DNA from: Aselliscus stoliczkanus
Lineage: Eukaryota > Chordata > Mammalia > Chiroptera > Hipposideridae
Reading direction: 5' to 3'
Length of the DNA stretch: 64,000 nucleotides
NCBI GenBank assembly: GCA_033961575.1
Contig: CM066736.1
Location: 84,344,852 to 84,408,851 of the forward strand
How positions within the stretch are numbered: the first letter of the stretch is position 1; each line of letters begins with the position of its first letter. The notes beneath the pieces are model-generated. The model was not told where the DNA came from, ran no database searches, and saw nothing but the letters and a program-made list of their open reading frames with translations. Shown here piece after piece: positions 46,601 to 55,325 of this stretch. The position numbers and the translations under genes were made by a program.

Positions 46601-49600
46601 CTCGCCTCCACCCTGACACTGAGGGGGCTGGGAATCCCGAGGGCTTGGTGAAGACAGTGCGACTAGACCAGAGGGACTAGCCAGAGTCTCTTTTAGCCCT
46701 AAAATAACCACGTCCTTACAATCTGAAATAAAAATTGAATTGTAGTATTTAGATATATCAGTGAGCGTCCTTTATAAAATCCTTTTAGGCTTCTTTTTTC
46801 AAAACAATTCACATGATTAAAAAGTCATTTGTTTTTTCCCTTTCTAGAAGAATCAAAAGAATTGGTTGCTGATGAAGAAGAGGAAGACAGTGATGATGAA
46901 GATGATGATGATGTTGAACCAATTGCTGAATTTAGATTTGTGCCTAGTGATAAATCAGCATGTGAGTGCTCTATAGAATTGATCCTTTTCCCTCCATGTA
47001 CCAAGTATTTCCCCATTGACACACACACTCCTACCTTTACCTTCATCACCTCCATTCCACTGCTTTTTCTTCATTTTGGCATCTGTAATATTGAGGACCA
47101 GGTACCTATTAATATCAAAGATTGTAAATGTCATGAGAGTATAGTGAACACTGGTGTGTTTGTTCTGTTATTTGGTGTGTTTTGTGAATGGTGGAATCTG
47201 ATTATTTTTATTGACTTGATGCTGCTGACTGTGAATCTCACCAGTTAGAGGGCAAAGGAGTGATGGCAATTCCAAAATGGAAGATGCCGGGATAACTGGT
47301 AAGAACCCGTTAGCCTTGAGGGACTTCACTGTGATACCAGCAGTCTGACCAGAACTCCCTGGCTCCTTAGAAAATCCAACCAGGAGTGAAAAGATCTCAG
47401 TAATTCTTAAAACGAACTCTTAATTATTTTGTGACTTGTCCATTGCCATCAAGCACTTTTCAAGATTGATTCTCCTTGGAATTTGGCAGGTTTTGTGAAT
47501 ATTGGGACCCTAATGTACCTCTTGTTTACCTATTAAATTTATTTGCACTATTGTTTAATTAAATTTTGATTGCACGTTGGCCAGAAAGAAATGTTAAGTA
47601 CAATTTAATTTCTTGGTTCAGTGGAGGCGATGTTCACTGCAATGTGTGAATGTCAGGCTTTGCATCCCGACCCTGATGATGAAGATTCAGATGATTACGA
47701 TGGAGAAGAATATGATGTGGAAGCACATGGTGAGTGGAAAGGATTTTTTAAAGTGTTTTTTATGTTTGTGTCTTTATCTTAAGGATTTATTTGTGCTAAA
47801 GGATGGGATTGTCTCAATAGTTCTTTGTATCGCTCTGAAGTACCCATGTAGTATGATTATTAATAAAAGTAAGTGGTATACTTCGTATCTAAGCCAAATT
47901 GGAAAACTTAATAGGTTTTCCATGCTTGAGGGTAAAAAGTGGAGATTCTTGGGGTGGGGGAAATGGGTAGAGATAATGGAAGGAAAGAAAATGGCAGATA
48001 GGGAAGTGGGGAGTCAGGAGAGTCTTTTTAAGTTGATGCAGCTGTTCCCAGAGAACAAGTCTTCTCCCTCCATCATCTGTATCACCTACATCTTTATTTC
48101 ACATAGTCCTTCGAACAGCTCACTGCCACAGTCATTTCTTTACCGAAGAGCATTTCCGCTTGCTTCCCTAGCAGAATGCAGTCACTCGCCTGCTAGAGTC
48201 CTGAGGTGCCTGCTATTCTCTTTTCCGTCGCCCCGTGGCCTCCTGTGTACCAGTCTGGCCATGCTAAGCCTTTTCCTCCAGATGTACCCATTTCCTGTCT
48301 TGAGACAAACTCATGTCTGGCATTCTCCTTTAGATATCTAAATACAGTCTCATCTTCACTGAGATTTTTTTGGATGATTCTTACTATTTAATGCTTTTTG
48401 CATTTTCCAGAATTTCTGATTTTTTGAAAAGGACCATGTATTTTAATCAGGAAAAAACCTTCAGTACAAATTAATACCAAATTAATTTGCACTCACCTGT
48501 AAAATTCCCACCTTGTGATAATATTTGACTCCCTGACCTCAGGAATACCCTCTTTTCCTTCTAGTCCCTGGACATTTGGTCCTTTGGGAGTTGTTGTTTA
48601 CTGGCTCATTATCTCTTCGAATCTCTTCAAATCCCTTCTCATCCTAGATGGTAGGGACATTTTCTTTGTATCTCTATCTTCAGCAGATGGCCTGTATATG
48701 TGGGTTGAATGAATGTTGCAAAGTGTTTTCCAGGAAGCCTTTTTCATTGTACCTTATCTTCAGTAAATGCATTATTGCATATCCATTTTATTCTAATTGT
48801 TTTCTAATAGCCTAAAAGTTTTTTATTTGTTTAGAACAAGGACAGGGGGACATTCCTACATTTTACACCTATGAAGAAGGATTATCCCATTTAACAGCAG
48901 AAGGCCAGGCCACATTGGAAAGATTAGAAGGAATGCTTTCTCAGTCTGTGAGCAGCCAATATAACATGGCTGGAGTCCGGACAGAAGACTCAGTAAGAGA
49001 TTATGAAGGTGAGTATCCTTCTTTCTCTTCATCGTAAACAGTCAGATGGTCACCTAGGCAACAAAGGAAGTTAGGGAGAAACATGTCAAGGTTCTTTTGG
49101 AAATGCTAACACAGAGAAATCCCAGAATTAACTCTGTAGTGTAGGAAGCAAATGTAGAATTACATAGAAGGGGAATTCTCATGTAAATTTTTTTTTAACT
49201 TGCTTTCCTAACTATAAAAATAGTCTGTGTTCAGTTAAACATTTTTTTTTTCTTTTTTTTGTTTGTTTTTGTTTTTCTTTTTTTTACAGGGCTAGGGTTA
49301 GGGTTAGGGCTACGGTTAGGGCTATGGTAGTGTTAGGTTTAGGGTTAGGGTTAGGTTTAGGTTTAGGGCTAGGGCTAGGGTTAGGTATAGGGCTAGGGTT
49401 ATGGATAGGGCTAAGGCTAGGGGTAGGGATATGGTTAGTGTTCCAGTTAAACATTTTTTAAATGGACACAGGCAAAGAAGAAATGGAAAATCAAGTATAA
49501 CTCTAATTGAGAGAAATCTATTTTCTGTTGCATATTTTCCAGTCTTTTGTTTGTTTGTTTGCTTATGTGTATATATGTGTGTATGCACACATTGATGCTA

Positions 49601-52600
49601 TTTTTATTTTTAAAATGAATTCCTACATGATTATATGCAAAACTAGAATAGTCAGTTGATTAAGAGGGCTAGGTAATACTCAAGAAACTTGGGTTCTCTT
49701 TTTGCGACAAACATCTGAACCTTAAACAAGTGGCTTTAAAAGTATAAGTTTTAGATGTCACATATTTGTAAACTGCTTTGGAAATATTTTCCCTGTTAGG
49801 CTGATTCTCTTTTCTAAGTATCCTATTCAGTTAGAATCTTGAAGTACTTTTGATCCATCCTTTACCATTTATTCCCTTACCCAGTCCAGTATTGAGTTTA
49901 TGGATTTTTCTTTTTAGGTCTCCTTGCTGTTACTATTCCTGTCCTCCAAACCTAGCCGCTTTTCTTTTCACACCTGATTTACAATAGTAAATTTTTTTTG
50001 CCTCAGTGACCCCTTCCTCCAGCTCACTGTGCCATATTAATCTTCTGAGAACACTTTGTGTCACCCCAAGAATGTCCCCTGATTGGTTTCTTGATATTCA
50101 CCATATAAAGTTCAAACTCTTCACTCTGGCTCTGAAGAGAAAACCCTCTTTGCCCCAAATGTCCCCAGTCTTGTTCTTACTACCTGCAATAAAACGTTTA
50201 TAGATAGTGCTCTTATGTGCCAGCCCCTGATTTCAGCACATTACGCATATTTACTCATTTAATCCTTCAAAGAATCCTCTTTGGTAGATGCTGTTATGAC
50301 CCCCCCATATCACAGATGAAGAAACTAAGGCACAGAAAGATCACATAATATGCTTCAAATCAAATAGCTAATAAGTGGTAAGAAGATTAAATAAGCTAAT
50401 ATGCAAAAATAATATACCAAGCACTGTTATAAGTACTTCTTGCATGTTACATGTATTTAATATATATTAATATTTTATGTTGTTACAGACTCTTAACACT
50501 TCTAAGTTTTTAGTGATGTAGAATATTCTTTTTTTTTTAAAAGATTTTATTGGGCGGCCGGCTGAGTGGCGCGGTGGTTAAGCACTGGCTTGGAAAGCCA
50601 GCGGCCCCGGTTCAGGTCCCACATATGAGGGCCAGTGACACTACCCTCAAAAAAAAAAAAAAAGAAAAGAAAAGAACTTTGGGCCGGCCGAGTGGCGCGG
50701 TGGTTAAGATCTGGCTTGGGACGCCAGCAGCCCCGGCTCAGATCCCACATATGAGGGTCAGTGACACTGCCCTCAAAAAAATAAATAAATAAAAGTGCAA
50801 AGTTTAAAAAAAATAAAATAAAATGAAGATTTTATTGGGGAAGGGGAACAGTGTTGGGGAATCGGGGAAGAGGAACAGACAAGTTGCTGTCCTTTTGTTC
50901 ATCAGTCTAGTTGTGGAAGACCTTGCTTCACTGGCCCATGTTGGTATTATCATTACGCTTTCCATGGGTGAGGCAGTCGCTTGCCGGCCATTAGAATCGG
51001 TGTGTGTTGTTGGGACAGCCGAGTGGCACGGTGATTAAGCACTGGCTTGGACTCCAGCGGCCCCGGTTCAGGTCCCACATATGAGGGCCAGTGACACTGC
51101 CCTCAAAAAAAAAAAAAAGAATGTGTGTTGAGAACGCCTGAGATCTGTCTTAGCAAATTTCTGTCTTTTTGCCCTTTAAACACATGCTGTCTACTAGTGG
51201 CATTTCAGTGCTTCATGTGCTTATTAATGTAAAGAGATGTTTCTTTTGTCTACTGTGCTAGAATACAGCAGTACTCCAGAGAAATGAGGTTATTATTTTT
51301 ATATCAATGGCATTCTAATGGAGAGGAAAGTAAGTTAACTTATTAGGCAGTTACAGTACATTGTGGTGCAGAGATACATGGGAAACTTGAGAAGCTGTAG
51401 AATTAGAGGCTGGGCCCTTCACCCAGCCTGGACAGTCAGGGAGAGACTAAAGCTTCAGTGGAGTAAGTGACATCTAAGCCAAGATCTGAAACATGAGTAA
51501 AAGTGACCTGGGTGAAGGGAGTTTGAATACAGGTTTGGAAGAGAGGCATCAGCCATGTGCAAAGGTTCTAGAGACCACTCAGCTTTGGGAACTGAAAGTT
51601 GTTCATTATGTCTGGAACTCTGAGTGTGAGGGGTAGTTATAGCAACAGATAAAGGTGGATTGTGAACTGGGCTATATCTTAAAGGAACCTGAAAGCTGTG
51701 TTATGTTAAAGAATTGCAACTTCGTGGTTTAGGTCAGTGGGAAGCTATTGAAAAAATTCAATTTGATTAGTGTTTCAGAAGATGACTGGCTATAATATGG
51801 AATATTAATTGCAAAGGAAAATACTGAGGGAAAGAGGAGAAACCCTGTTGAGTAACTTAAATTTTAAATTAGATGAGAGATAGTTACCTAAATTAGGTAG
51901 TAGCAGTAAATGTCAGATGACTTACCAGACTTGGGAGATATTTAATAAATAGAAGCAACAGAAGTTAGAGATGTCGTTGGGGTTTCTGGAGTGGGCAGGT
52001 AAGAGGTATCCTTTAGCGACTGGAAAAAGAAGCATTATCTATGTGGAAAGATGATGAGTAAATTTTATATGTTACAGTTGCATGCCCTGCAGGAGTTCCA
52101 GATGGTAGGGTGCCCAGGGGCTGGAGGCAGAAGCCAGTTTGTGTTTGGCTGAGGAGTTGAATGTGAAGTGAAGAAGTGAAGGAAGCAGCTGTAGATCATT
52201 CTTGTCAGAGGGCTTTTCTTGTACAATGCCCCCCCCCTTATTTAAATGAGATGAAATTAACAGGAAGAGCAAGAACCTCGCTTAACTTATTTTGTCTTTT
52301 CTCCTGAGCTGTGTCATAAGTTTTGTGAGGATAGGCTATTGATACCTTAAAAAAAATGTTGCACAGAAATTCCCAGCACAGGTCTTTGAGGAGTGAACAG
52401 TTGGTGCTTATTGCGTTTGAAAGTTCCTTCCTTCCTACCTACTGTTCATTTAGTGTTGATTTTGAGTATTTAAAAAGTATGTGTTAAATGTAGACAGTAA
52501 TATTAAGTTGGCCTAAATCTACAGGTGGCATTTATTTTTCTTGCTCGATTTGTTCCTTGATACTTGAATTTTCAAGAGAAAGAAATAGCAACTCCTACCA

Positions 52601-52770
52601 ACAGAGGGCACTAGCTTCCTTCTGGTGGAAATATAAGCTGACTACCTGTCTGACTGAAGTGCTCTGTAGACTATTGGTCAGCGGTTCACTTTTTTTCTTC
52701 AGATGGGATGGAGGTAGATACTACACCAACAGTTGCTGGGCAGTTTGAGGATGCAGATGTTGATCACTGA
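34476..52770 (+). CDS. CLNS1A: CLNS1A (pICln / methylosome subunit), complete spliced CDS
   Basis: Exons 34476-34600, 40989-41125, 46848-46961, 47622-47729, 48835-49008 and 52703-52770 join in frame to give 241 residues, beginning [11 protein letters not shown] and ending [13 protein letters not shown] recognise this as pICln (human about 237 residues). pICln is a cytosolic chaperone that holds Sm proteins in the 6S complex and brings them to the PRMT5-WDR77 methylosome for snRNP assembly. It was first described as a chloride-conductance regulator. The N-terminal part (about 1-135) is the PH-like fold, interrupted by an acidic loop at 96-112. A second acidic stretch follows ([20 protein letters not shown]), then the amphipathic [22 protein letters not shown] helix region and an acidic tail. 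All splice sites are canonical and no defect is seen. Confidence 0.97.
34601..35335. other. CLNS1A: CLNS1A intron 1, 5' end with CpG-rich start
   Basis: CpG-dense to about 34.75 kb, then ordinary. It has a C-rich run at 35018-35040. Open frames here on either strand are by-products of GC content. Confidence 0.5.
35336..35520 (-). repeat. Old LTR- or LINE-derived fragment
   Basis: The phrases GTTCCTTTTGCCACGTAACA, TACAATATCCACAG and AATTCTGCCAACCACAGAGG are those of a common old mammalian repeat in antisense. The family is not certain. Confidence 0.4.
35530..35945 (+). repeat. Old interspersed repeat (unnamed mammalian family)
   Basis: Continues the family seen at 9290 and 14840: GACATGTGGAGATTGG, GGACTCATGAGAATAGATTA, AACCTGGGGGACACC and AAAGAAGAGCCTTGAGAAGA are later parts of the same consensus. 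Confidence 0.4.
36060..36660 (-). mobile_element. Old LINE-1 3' fragment split by a TTAA element
   Basis: The flanks join as antisense LINE-1 text: AATACCCATAGACCCTTCAC...CAGTTGTTAACA on the left and CATTTTGCCGTGTTTCTCTC, ATAACCACAATACAGTTATC on the right. The element at 36154-36496 interrupts it at TTAA. Confidence 0.6.
36154..36496. mobile_element. 343-bp TTAA-flanked DNA element
   Basis: TTAA at 36150-36153 and 36497-36500 flank ends that start CACATTGAGGA and, on the complement, CACATTGTGGA. The right part holds the hairpin arms GCAGATTTGC (about 36424-36434) and GCAAATCTGC (36468-36477). An internal tandem AATGCAGTGTTAAAA is present. It is non-coding. The target and end layout suggests a piggyBac-type non-autonomous element. 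Confidence 0.7.
36690..36832 (-). mobile_element. SINE type D
   Basis: TTAGCTGAGACATTCTGCCA to CACTCGGCCAGCCC. It is flanked by TGTTTAAA plus T runs. A type-A SINE follows directly. Confidence 0.87.
36840..36932 (-). mobile_element. Type-A SINE with internal deletion
   Basis: Lacks about 18 bases of the usual GGGGCTGCTGGCTTCCCAAG segment (it reads ACCAAACCAGGCCAGCGC). It ends CGGCTGACTC. Confidence 0.85.
37010..37215 (-). mobile_element. Old LINE-1 3' fragment
   Basis: GTATATGCACCACCCAGGTT, AAGAACAGGATATTACCAGT and ACACCTCTGTTCATCC are antisense LINE-1 3' text, short and diverged. Confidence 0.5.
37415..37627 (+). mobile_element. Internally deleted mariner-like element
   Basis: Left end GGTACCAAAAAAATGTATAC; the complement of the right end is GGTGCCAAAAAAAATGTATA. 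Each lies beside TA-rich flanks. Between them is a short frame with [18 protein letters not shown] and a stop, which resembles the last residues of mariner transposases. So the element keeps both ends and the tail of the gene and has lost the rest. Confidence 0.72.
37971..38627 (+). pseudogene. RPS8: Processed pseudogene of ribosomal protein S8
   Basis: An intronless, broken copy of RPS8 mRNA in the sense direction inside CLNS1A intron 1. The start ATG is at 37994 ([18 protein letters not shown]), followed by an in-frame stop after HKK. An internal deletion removes much of the segment after the first 30 or so codons, and several frameshifts follow. Recognisable later pieces are [15 protein letters not shown] and ALIDST (about 38220-38285), ESHY, and VLEGKEL near the C-terminus. 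It ends with a 3' UTR, AATAAA at about 38598 and an A tail. It is flanked by GTAATTA at 37963-37969 and 38628-38634, a probable target-site duplication from LINE-1 machinery. It is not functional. Confidence 0.92.
38640..39925. other. CLNS1A: CLNS1A intron 1, no recognised feature
   Basis: Unique AT-rich intron after the RPS8 pseudogene. Confidence 0.4.
39926..40070 (-). mobile_element. Old LINE-1 3' fragment
   Basis: GTGCAACCATCACCATAATC and ATCACCCCCAAAAGAAACC match the antisense LINE-1 3' text seen at 26640-26705. Confidence 0.55.
40071..40988. other. CLNS1A: CLNS1A intron 1, 3' end
   Basis: A MIR-like trace near 40470-40520 (CTGGGCACTGTGCTCATGGC); otherwise unique, leading to the exon 2 acceptor. 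Confidence 0.4.
40989..41125 (+). CDS. CLNS1A: CLNS1A coding exon 2
   Basis: Acceptor TTTTTCAG, donor GTATGT. It encodes (S)[19 protein letters not shown] followed by [13 protein letters not shown] and [13 protein letters not shown], the core of the PH-like domain. It matches the pICln family closely throughout. Confidence 0.95.
41126..43072. other. CLNS1A: CLNS1A intron 2, first half, old repeat traces
   Basis: Besides the MER5A copy at 41470, a MIR trace at 42640-42700 and a Charlie/MER5-like trace at 42705-42800 (GAAACACCTGGGCTCTTGTT). The rest is unique. Confidence 0.45.
41470..41695 (+). mobile_element. MER5A-type hAT MITE
   Basis: GGCAATGACATTTTCATTGT, GCTACTGGCATCTAGTGTTT, GAGGCCAGGGATGCTGCTAA and AGTGCCAAGGTTGAGAAACG follow the MER5A consensus in order. 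Confidence 0.85.
43078..43445 (-). mobile_element. Composite SINE with several tRNA-like heads
   Basis: The tail AAAGATTTTATTGGAGAATT is shared with type B. Three head-like units follow on the - strand, the outermost ending CCACTCGGCCGGCCC. The middle GTCCTTCAGTCTCAGTTGTG differs from the type-B body. It is related to the copy at 11576. Confidence 0.8.
43853..44291 (-). mobile_element. Long composite SINE (type B)
   Basis: GAAGATTTTATTGGGGAAGT, the full body, and the head ending CTCGGTCAGCCC. It is flanked by CCACTAA on both sides. The body contains the insertion CACCATCTTA found also in the copies at 29447 and 44704. Confidence 0.9.
44405..44695 (-). mobile_element. Young LINE-1 3' UTR, 5'-truncated
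   Basis: Antisense: TTAGCTTCAGGTGTACAACC, a C-rich stretch at 44490-44520, and ACTCCATCCATGAAGTGG. It is flanked by ATTATTACTTTTTTT at 44390-44404 and 44696-44710. It sits in the A tail of the SINE at 44704-45138. Confidence 0.82.
44704..45138 (-). mobile_element. Long composite SINE (type B), tail split by LINE-1
   Basis: Sense on the - strand, head ending CTCGGCCTGCCC. The outer target duplication CGGGAAAATGTTTTA lies at 44372-44386 and 45139-45153, so the LINE-1 at 44405 entered after the SINE. Confidence 0.9.
45154..45673 (-). repeat. CLNS1A: CLNS1A intron 2, old LINE trace
   Basis: About 45360-45540 reads like an old LINE 3' region (AATAATACATGCTTGTATAA, GTCCTTCTCACTGTAG, TAAGCACTGTTAACAGT). 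The rest is unique. The strand is uncertain. Confidence 0.35.
45686..46150 (+). mobile_element. Long composite SINE (type B), best intact copy
   Basis: Head GGGCCGGCCGAGTGGCGCAT with B box GGTTCGGATCC, body, then TTCCCCAATAAAATCTTTAA and an A/T tail. AATAAA and TCTTT are both intact. A perfect duplication AAAAATAATCTA is at 45674-45685 and 46151-46162. Confidence 0.94.
46211..46265 (+). mobile_element. Truncated SINE head (type D-like)
   Basis: GGGCCGGCCCAATGGCTCAG, then TTGGTTAAGAGC. It stops after about 55 bases. Confidence 0.75.
46316..46431 (-). mobile_element. Type-A SINE
   Basis: T tract, GAGGGCAGTGTCACTGGCCC, ending CTCGGCTAGCCC. The flanks GGGTCGGTTAACTTTT and GGGTCAGTTAACTTTT form the target duplication. 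Confidence 0.9.
46848..46961 (+). CDS. CLNS1A: CLNS1A coding exon 3, acidic loop
   Basis: Acceptor TTTCTAG, donor GTGAGT. It encodes [20 protein letters not shown], then [18 protein letters not shown]. The acidic run (residues 96-109) is about four residues longer than the human protein as I remember it, which accounts for 241 versus 237 residues. The extra bases are GAT/GAA triplets, a pattern expected of codon slippage. The acidic loop lies between strands of the PH-like domain. Confidence 0.94.
46962..47621. other. CLNS1A: CLNS1A intron 3
   Basis: A 660-bp intron, no repeat recognised. It stays open in the exon frame for some codons, without conservation cues. Confidence 0.6.
47622..47729 (+). 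CDS. CLNS1A: CLNS1A coding exon 4
   Basis: Acceptor GGTTCAG, donor GTGAGT. It encodes (L)[20 protein letters not shown] followed by [15 protein letters not shown]. The exon spans the end of the PH-like fold and the second acidic segment. Confidence 0.95.
47730..48834. other. CLNS1A: CLNS1A intron 4
   Basis: A 1.1-kb intron without a clear repeat. Open frames here are chance. Confidence 0.6.
48835..49008 (+). CDS. CLNS1A: CLNS1A coding exon 5
   Basis: Acceptor TTGTTTAG, donor GTGAGT. It encodes (E)[20 protein letters not shown], then [20 protein letters not shown] and [17 protein letters not shown]. This is the C-terminal conserved helix region of pICln. Confidence 0.95.
49227..49459 (-). 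mobile_element. Retroinserted telomere-like repeat block
   Basis: About 148 bases (49290-49437) of degenerate hexamers (GGGTTA, GGGCTA, GGTTTA, GGGATA) lie next to a T-rich tract (49241-49287). Both sit between near-identical flanks GTTCAGTTAAACATTTTTT (left) and GTTCCAGTTAAACATTTTTT (right). On the - strand this is CCCTAA-like sequence with an A-rich 3' tail between target-site duplications, the layout of LINE-1-mediated retroinsertion. It is in CLNS1A intron 5. Confidence 0.72.
49460..50526. other. CLNS1A: CLNS1A intron 5, MIR at 50205-50400
   Basis: A reverse MIR is visible from GTGCCAGCCCCTGATTTC through TTTACTCATTTAATCC to ATCACAGATGAAGAAACTAA. The rest is unique with short GT/TG tracts. 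Confidence 0.55.
50555..50664 (+). mobile_element. Type-A SINE inside type B
   Basis: CGGCCGGCTGAGTGGCGCGG through CCCTCAAAAA, with AAAAGAAAAG tail text. Confidence 0.88.
50680..50800 (+). mobile_element. Type-A SINE inside type B
   Basis: GGGCCGGCCGAGTGGCGCGG through an A/T tail. The next bases return to the interrupted type-B element. Confidence 0.88.
51011..51118 (+). mobile_element. Type-A SINE
   Basis: GGGACAGCCGAGTGGCACGG through an A tail. It is flanked by GTGTGTTG on both sides (51002-51009 and 51124-51131). Confidence 0.87.
51133..52702. other. CLNS1A: CLNS1A intron 5, 3' part, old repeat trace
   Basis: 51330-51780 resembles the unnamed old family at 14840 (AGTGACATCTAAGCCAAGAT, CCATGTGCAAAGGTTCTAGA). 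The rest is unique. Confidence 0.4.
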
Positions 52771-52793
52771 AAATGACTTTATGCTTCTCAGGG
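52703..52793 (+). CDS. CLNS1A: CLNS1A coding exon 6 with stop
   Basis: Acceptor TTTTCTTCAG. It encodes (D)[20 protein letters not shown] and H, with TGA at 52768-52770. The exon continues 23 bases to a strong donor (CAGGG|GTAAGT). The stop is therefore close enough to the last junction to avoid nonsense-mediated decay under the 50-nt rule. Confidence 0.93.
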
Positions 52794-54776
52794 GTAAGTA
52801 GTTTATTTTTTTTCCCTTGTCATCAAACATGAAAATCATCTTATATAATCAATTTTTATTTTCATAATTCAGGAGAACTCTATAAAATGAGCAGTTTGAA
52901 AAAAATGTTAGTTATCCATTTCTGAAATTATTGAACATTATGTTTTTTTTTCCCTCCTCTAAGAAATCAAAGTCTGCAAATGTGGTGATGTTCAGGTTAA
53001 TTCACATTTACTGGCACTTACCACACACCACACTGAGGGTACAAGGAAGAATAAGACATCCCCGTCCTCAGTGAACTGAGGAGAATGACATCGGCCCTTT
53101 TATTCAGAAATGGCGCTGTCCCTGGTTGGCTCAGGTGGGAGAAGCAAGACTGAGATCATGTCCTGGTCTGCTCTTAAGTCACCTCTTCCCACTTGTGATG
53201 TTTGAAACCTTAACAAGTTCATTAAAAAACACAAAGCAGAGATTTGCCACAACTCACTGCTATTCAAATGAGGGAGGAATTAGAAGTAACTCCAAACTGA
53301 GTTTAAACCTTTAATCATAATCTTGTATTGTTTCCCTACTGAAAATAATGGTGGACCCAGGTCCTGGACACTTAGTGTTGAAGGCTGATTTGCCAAACCA
53401 TTCCAGGTCCATGTACAGTTGTCCAAAAGCTGTCATTTCCCAAGTTACTTTATAGCTGCTTTTCTTGGCTGACGTAAGCACTCCCTGCCTGTTTTCTTTC
53501 CTCGACTTTCTCATGAGATTTGCCTGCAGTTTGCCCCTGACTCTTTCTACATGTTACTCAGAAATAAATTCTTTTGCAAGCTTGAGTACCTCAACTGTAT
53601 CTTAGATAATAACTAAACGTCATGTAACTAGGTCATGTCATACAGAGCTAAGACTAGTAATGCTAGCAGCCATTCTTTATAAGCTATAAGATTTTCACAC
53701 TGTTAAGTTGCTATCTCTCTTTCTGCTCTATAATGTACTGCTACCTCTGACCTTACAGCAATTTCGTGAATACTAGCTGTTTTCCAGTCTTTGAGATGCT
53801 GCTACTTATATCTACGTCCCTTATTTTATTGAAGCAGATAGTAATCGCGTGGCAAGAGTTATATATTTTGCCTGACTCTTCTACCATTGTCAGACATCCA
53901 GTTAGGTTGTGAGATCCCTTGCTATTGTAAGTTCCATTCACCTTCCAAATTATTGCCATTATGAATATAACATTGCGTCTTATATTAACCATGAATTATA
54001 ATAATGGATCTCTGCTTTTGCCTCAGGTGCCGCCTGTGGAACTATCAGAAAATAATCTTCTTTAGAGTTCTGTGATTTATATCTTTCTTTAAATACTTAG
54101 TTTTTAATTTACACAGCATTTACTTCTGTCATTGCTATCCATACAGTGTAAAATCATCAGTGTCTCCTGTGCAGTCAACTAAAAACTTATTTGTTCATAT
54201 CACTGGAGCTCTGTTAACTCGAACAGTTTCAGATGCTAATACTTCACTATTCTACATCATGGGAAATCTTTTGGTAAAAAATTAAGTCTTCTTTCCTTAT
54301 TTCTCACATTTTATTTATCACATTCTTTATAGCATGTTGGTTTTTATCAGTTCATTAATACTTATTTAGTGTCTTTTATTGAAACTGGAAAACAGATTTT
54401 TTTTTTGTCTTTTGGCTTTCACGTATTTCTTCTTGAAAAATAGACTATTCAGAGAATACTAACCACTCTATTAATAAGGATTATGAGAAACTCATTTGGT
54501 CTGTCACTAATGATTACACAAATGGGATGTTACTGAAATTCCCTGGTGAGAATTCTTAGGATTCTTTGTAATGCAATTTTCTGGTGAAATGACCGTAAGA
54601 TAGCCACAAACTTTCTAATGAGCAAATGATTTGTTTTCATGTTATGCTACAGCCGGAACTGACAGATATTTTATTCATAAATTTTATTCAAGTTCTTCAT
54701 CTGGATAATTGACCTGAATTCCAAACAATGTCTGTAATGTCTGTAAATTTTTAATCATTTAAAATTGTATTTGCCT
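52794..54776. other. CLNS1A: CLNS1A 3' UTR intron, no recognised feature
   Basis: Mostly unique sequence between the exon 6 donor and the piggyBac-like element at 54781. Confidence 0.4.
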
Positions 54777-54780
54777 TTAA

Positions 54781-54993
54781 CCCTCCAGGGGCGCAGCTGA
54801 TCTCACAGCTTCATTGCACACAGATTTTCAAATATCTAACAGTTAAGTATTGTGACTCATCGTTTCAGTATCCTCACCCCTCTACCATAACCTGTCGACA
54901 GGCGTGTTTGTGACGTAGTACAGTAAGGATGTATTTCATGGCGGCATCTTTGTGTGCAGTGAATCTGTGAGATCACTTGTGCCCTACAGAGGG
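54781..54993. mobile_element. TTAA piggyBac-like MITE, copy 2
   Basis: 213 bp, the same element as 8634-8845 in the same orientation, with matching interior (TCACAGCTTCATTGCACACA, then TGACTCATCGTTTCAGTATC). TTAA at 54777-54780; the right target is mutated to CTAA (54994-54997). Confidence 0.87.
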
Positions 54994-55074
54994 CTAAAGA
55001 ATCAACAAGGAATAATTAGAGTGTTTAGGTAACAATTAAAAATTTTCAAGGTAACGGAACTAGGACCTCTCAGT

Positions 55075-55295
55075 GCATGAGGTGGGCTGAAGGGAAAGGG
55101 GCATGAATGGTGGAATCACAGCTCTGCCACGTCCCGGCCCTGTGTCTTTGGACAAGGCATATAACTTCTCTAACCCTTAGTTTCTTTATCTGAAAAATGG
55201 GATGATGACCACTGGGCAGGATTGTCGCGAAGACTGATAGATAATGTCTCTTAGTCCCCTGGTACTCTTGAGGCATTAAATAAAGACTAGATATT
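55075..55295 (+). repeat. MIR SINE
   Basis: AGCTCTGCCACGTCCC, TAACCCTTAGTTTCTTTATC, TGAAAAATGGGATGATGACC and CATTAAATAAAG follow MIR order. It ends just before the exon 7 acceptor. Confidence 0.7.
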
Positions 55296-55325
55296 ATAAA
55301 CACTGTAAACCTTTTGTTTTTTCAG

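Larger units (their letters stand above)
50527..50995 (-). mobile_element. Truncated type-B SINE, split by two type-A SINEs
   Basis: The tail start (T run, AAAAGATTTTATTGGG to about 50554) is duplicated at 50826 and continues as GAAGGGGAACAGTGTTGGGG to the GCTTGCCGGCCATTAG break near 50995. It lacks the tRNA-like head. Confidence 0.8.

Noticed and set aside
49290..49437. A true chromosome end or fusion point
   Set aside because: The block is short, degenerate, inside an intact gene and flanked by a duplication, so it is an insertion.
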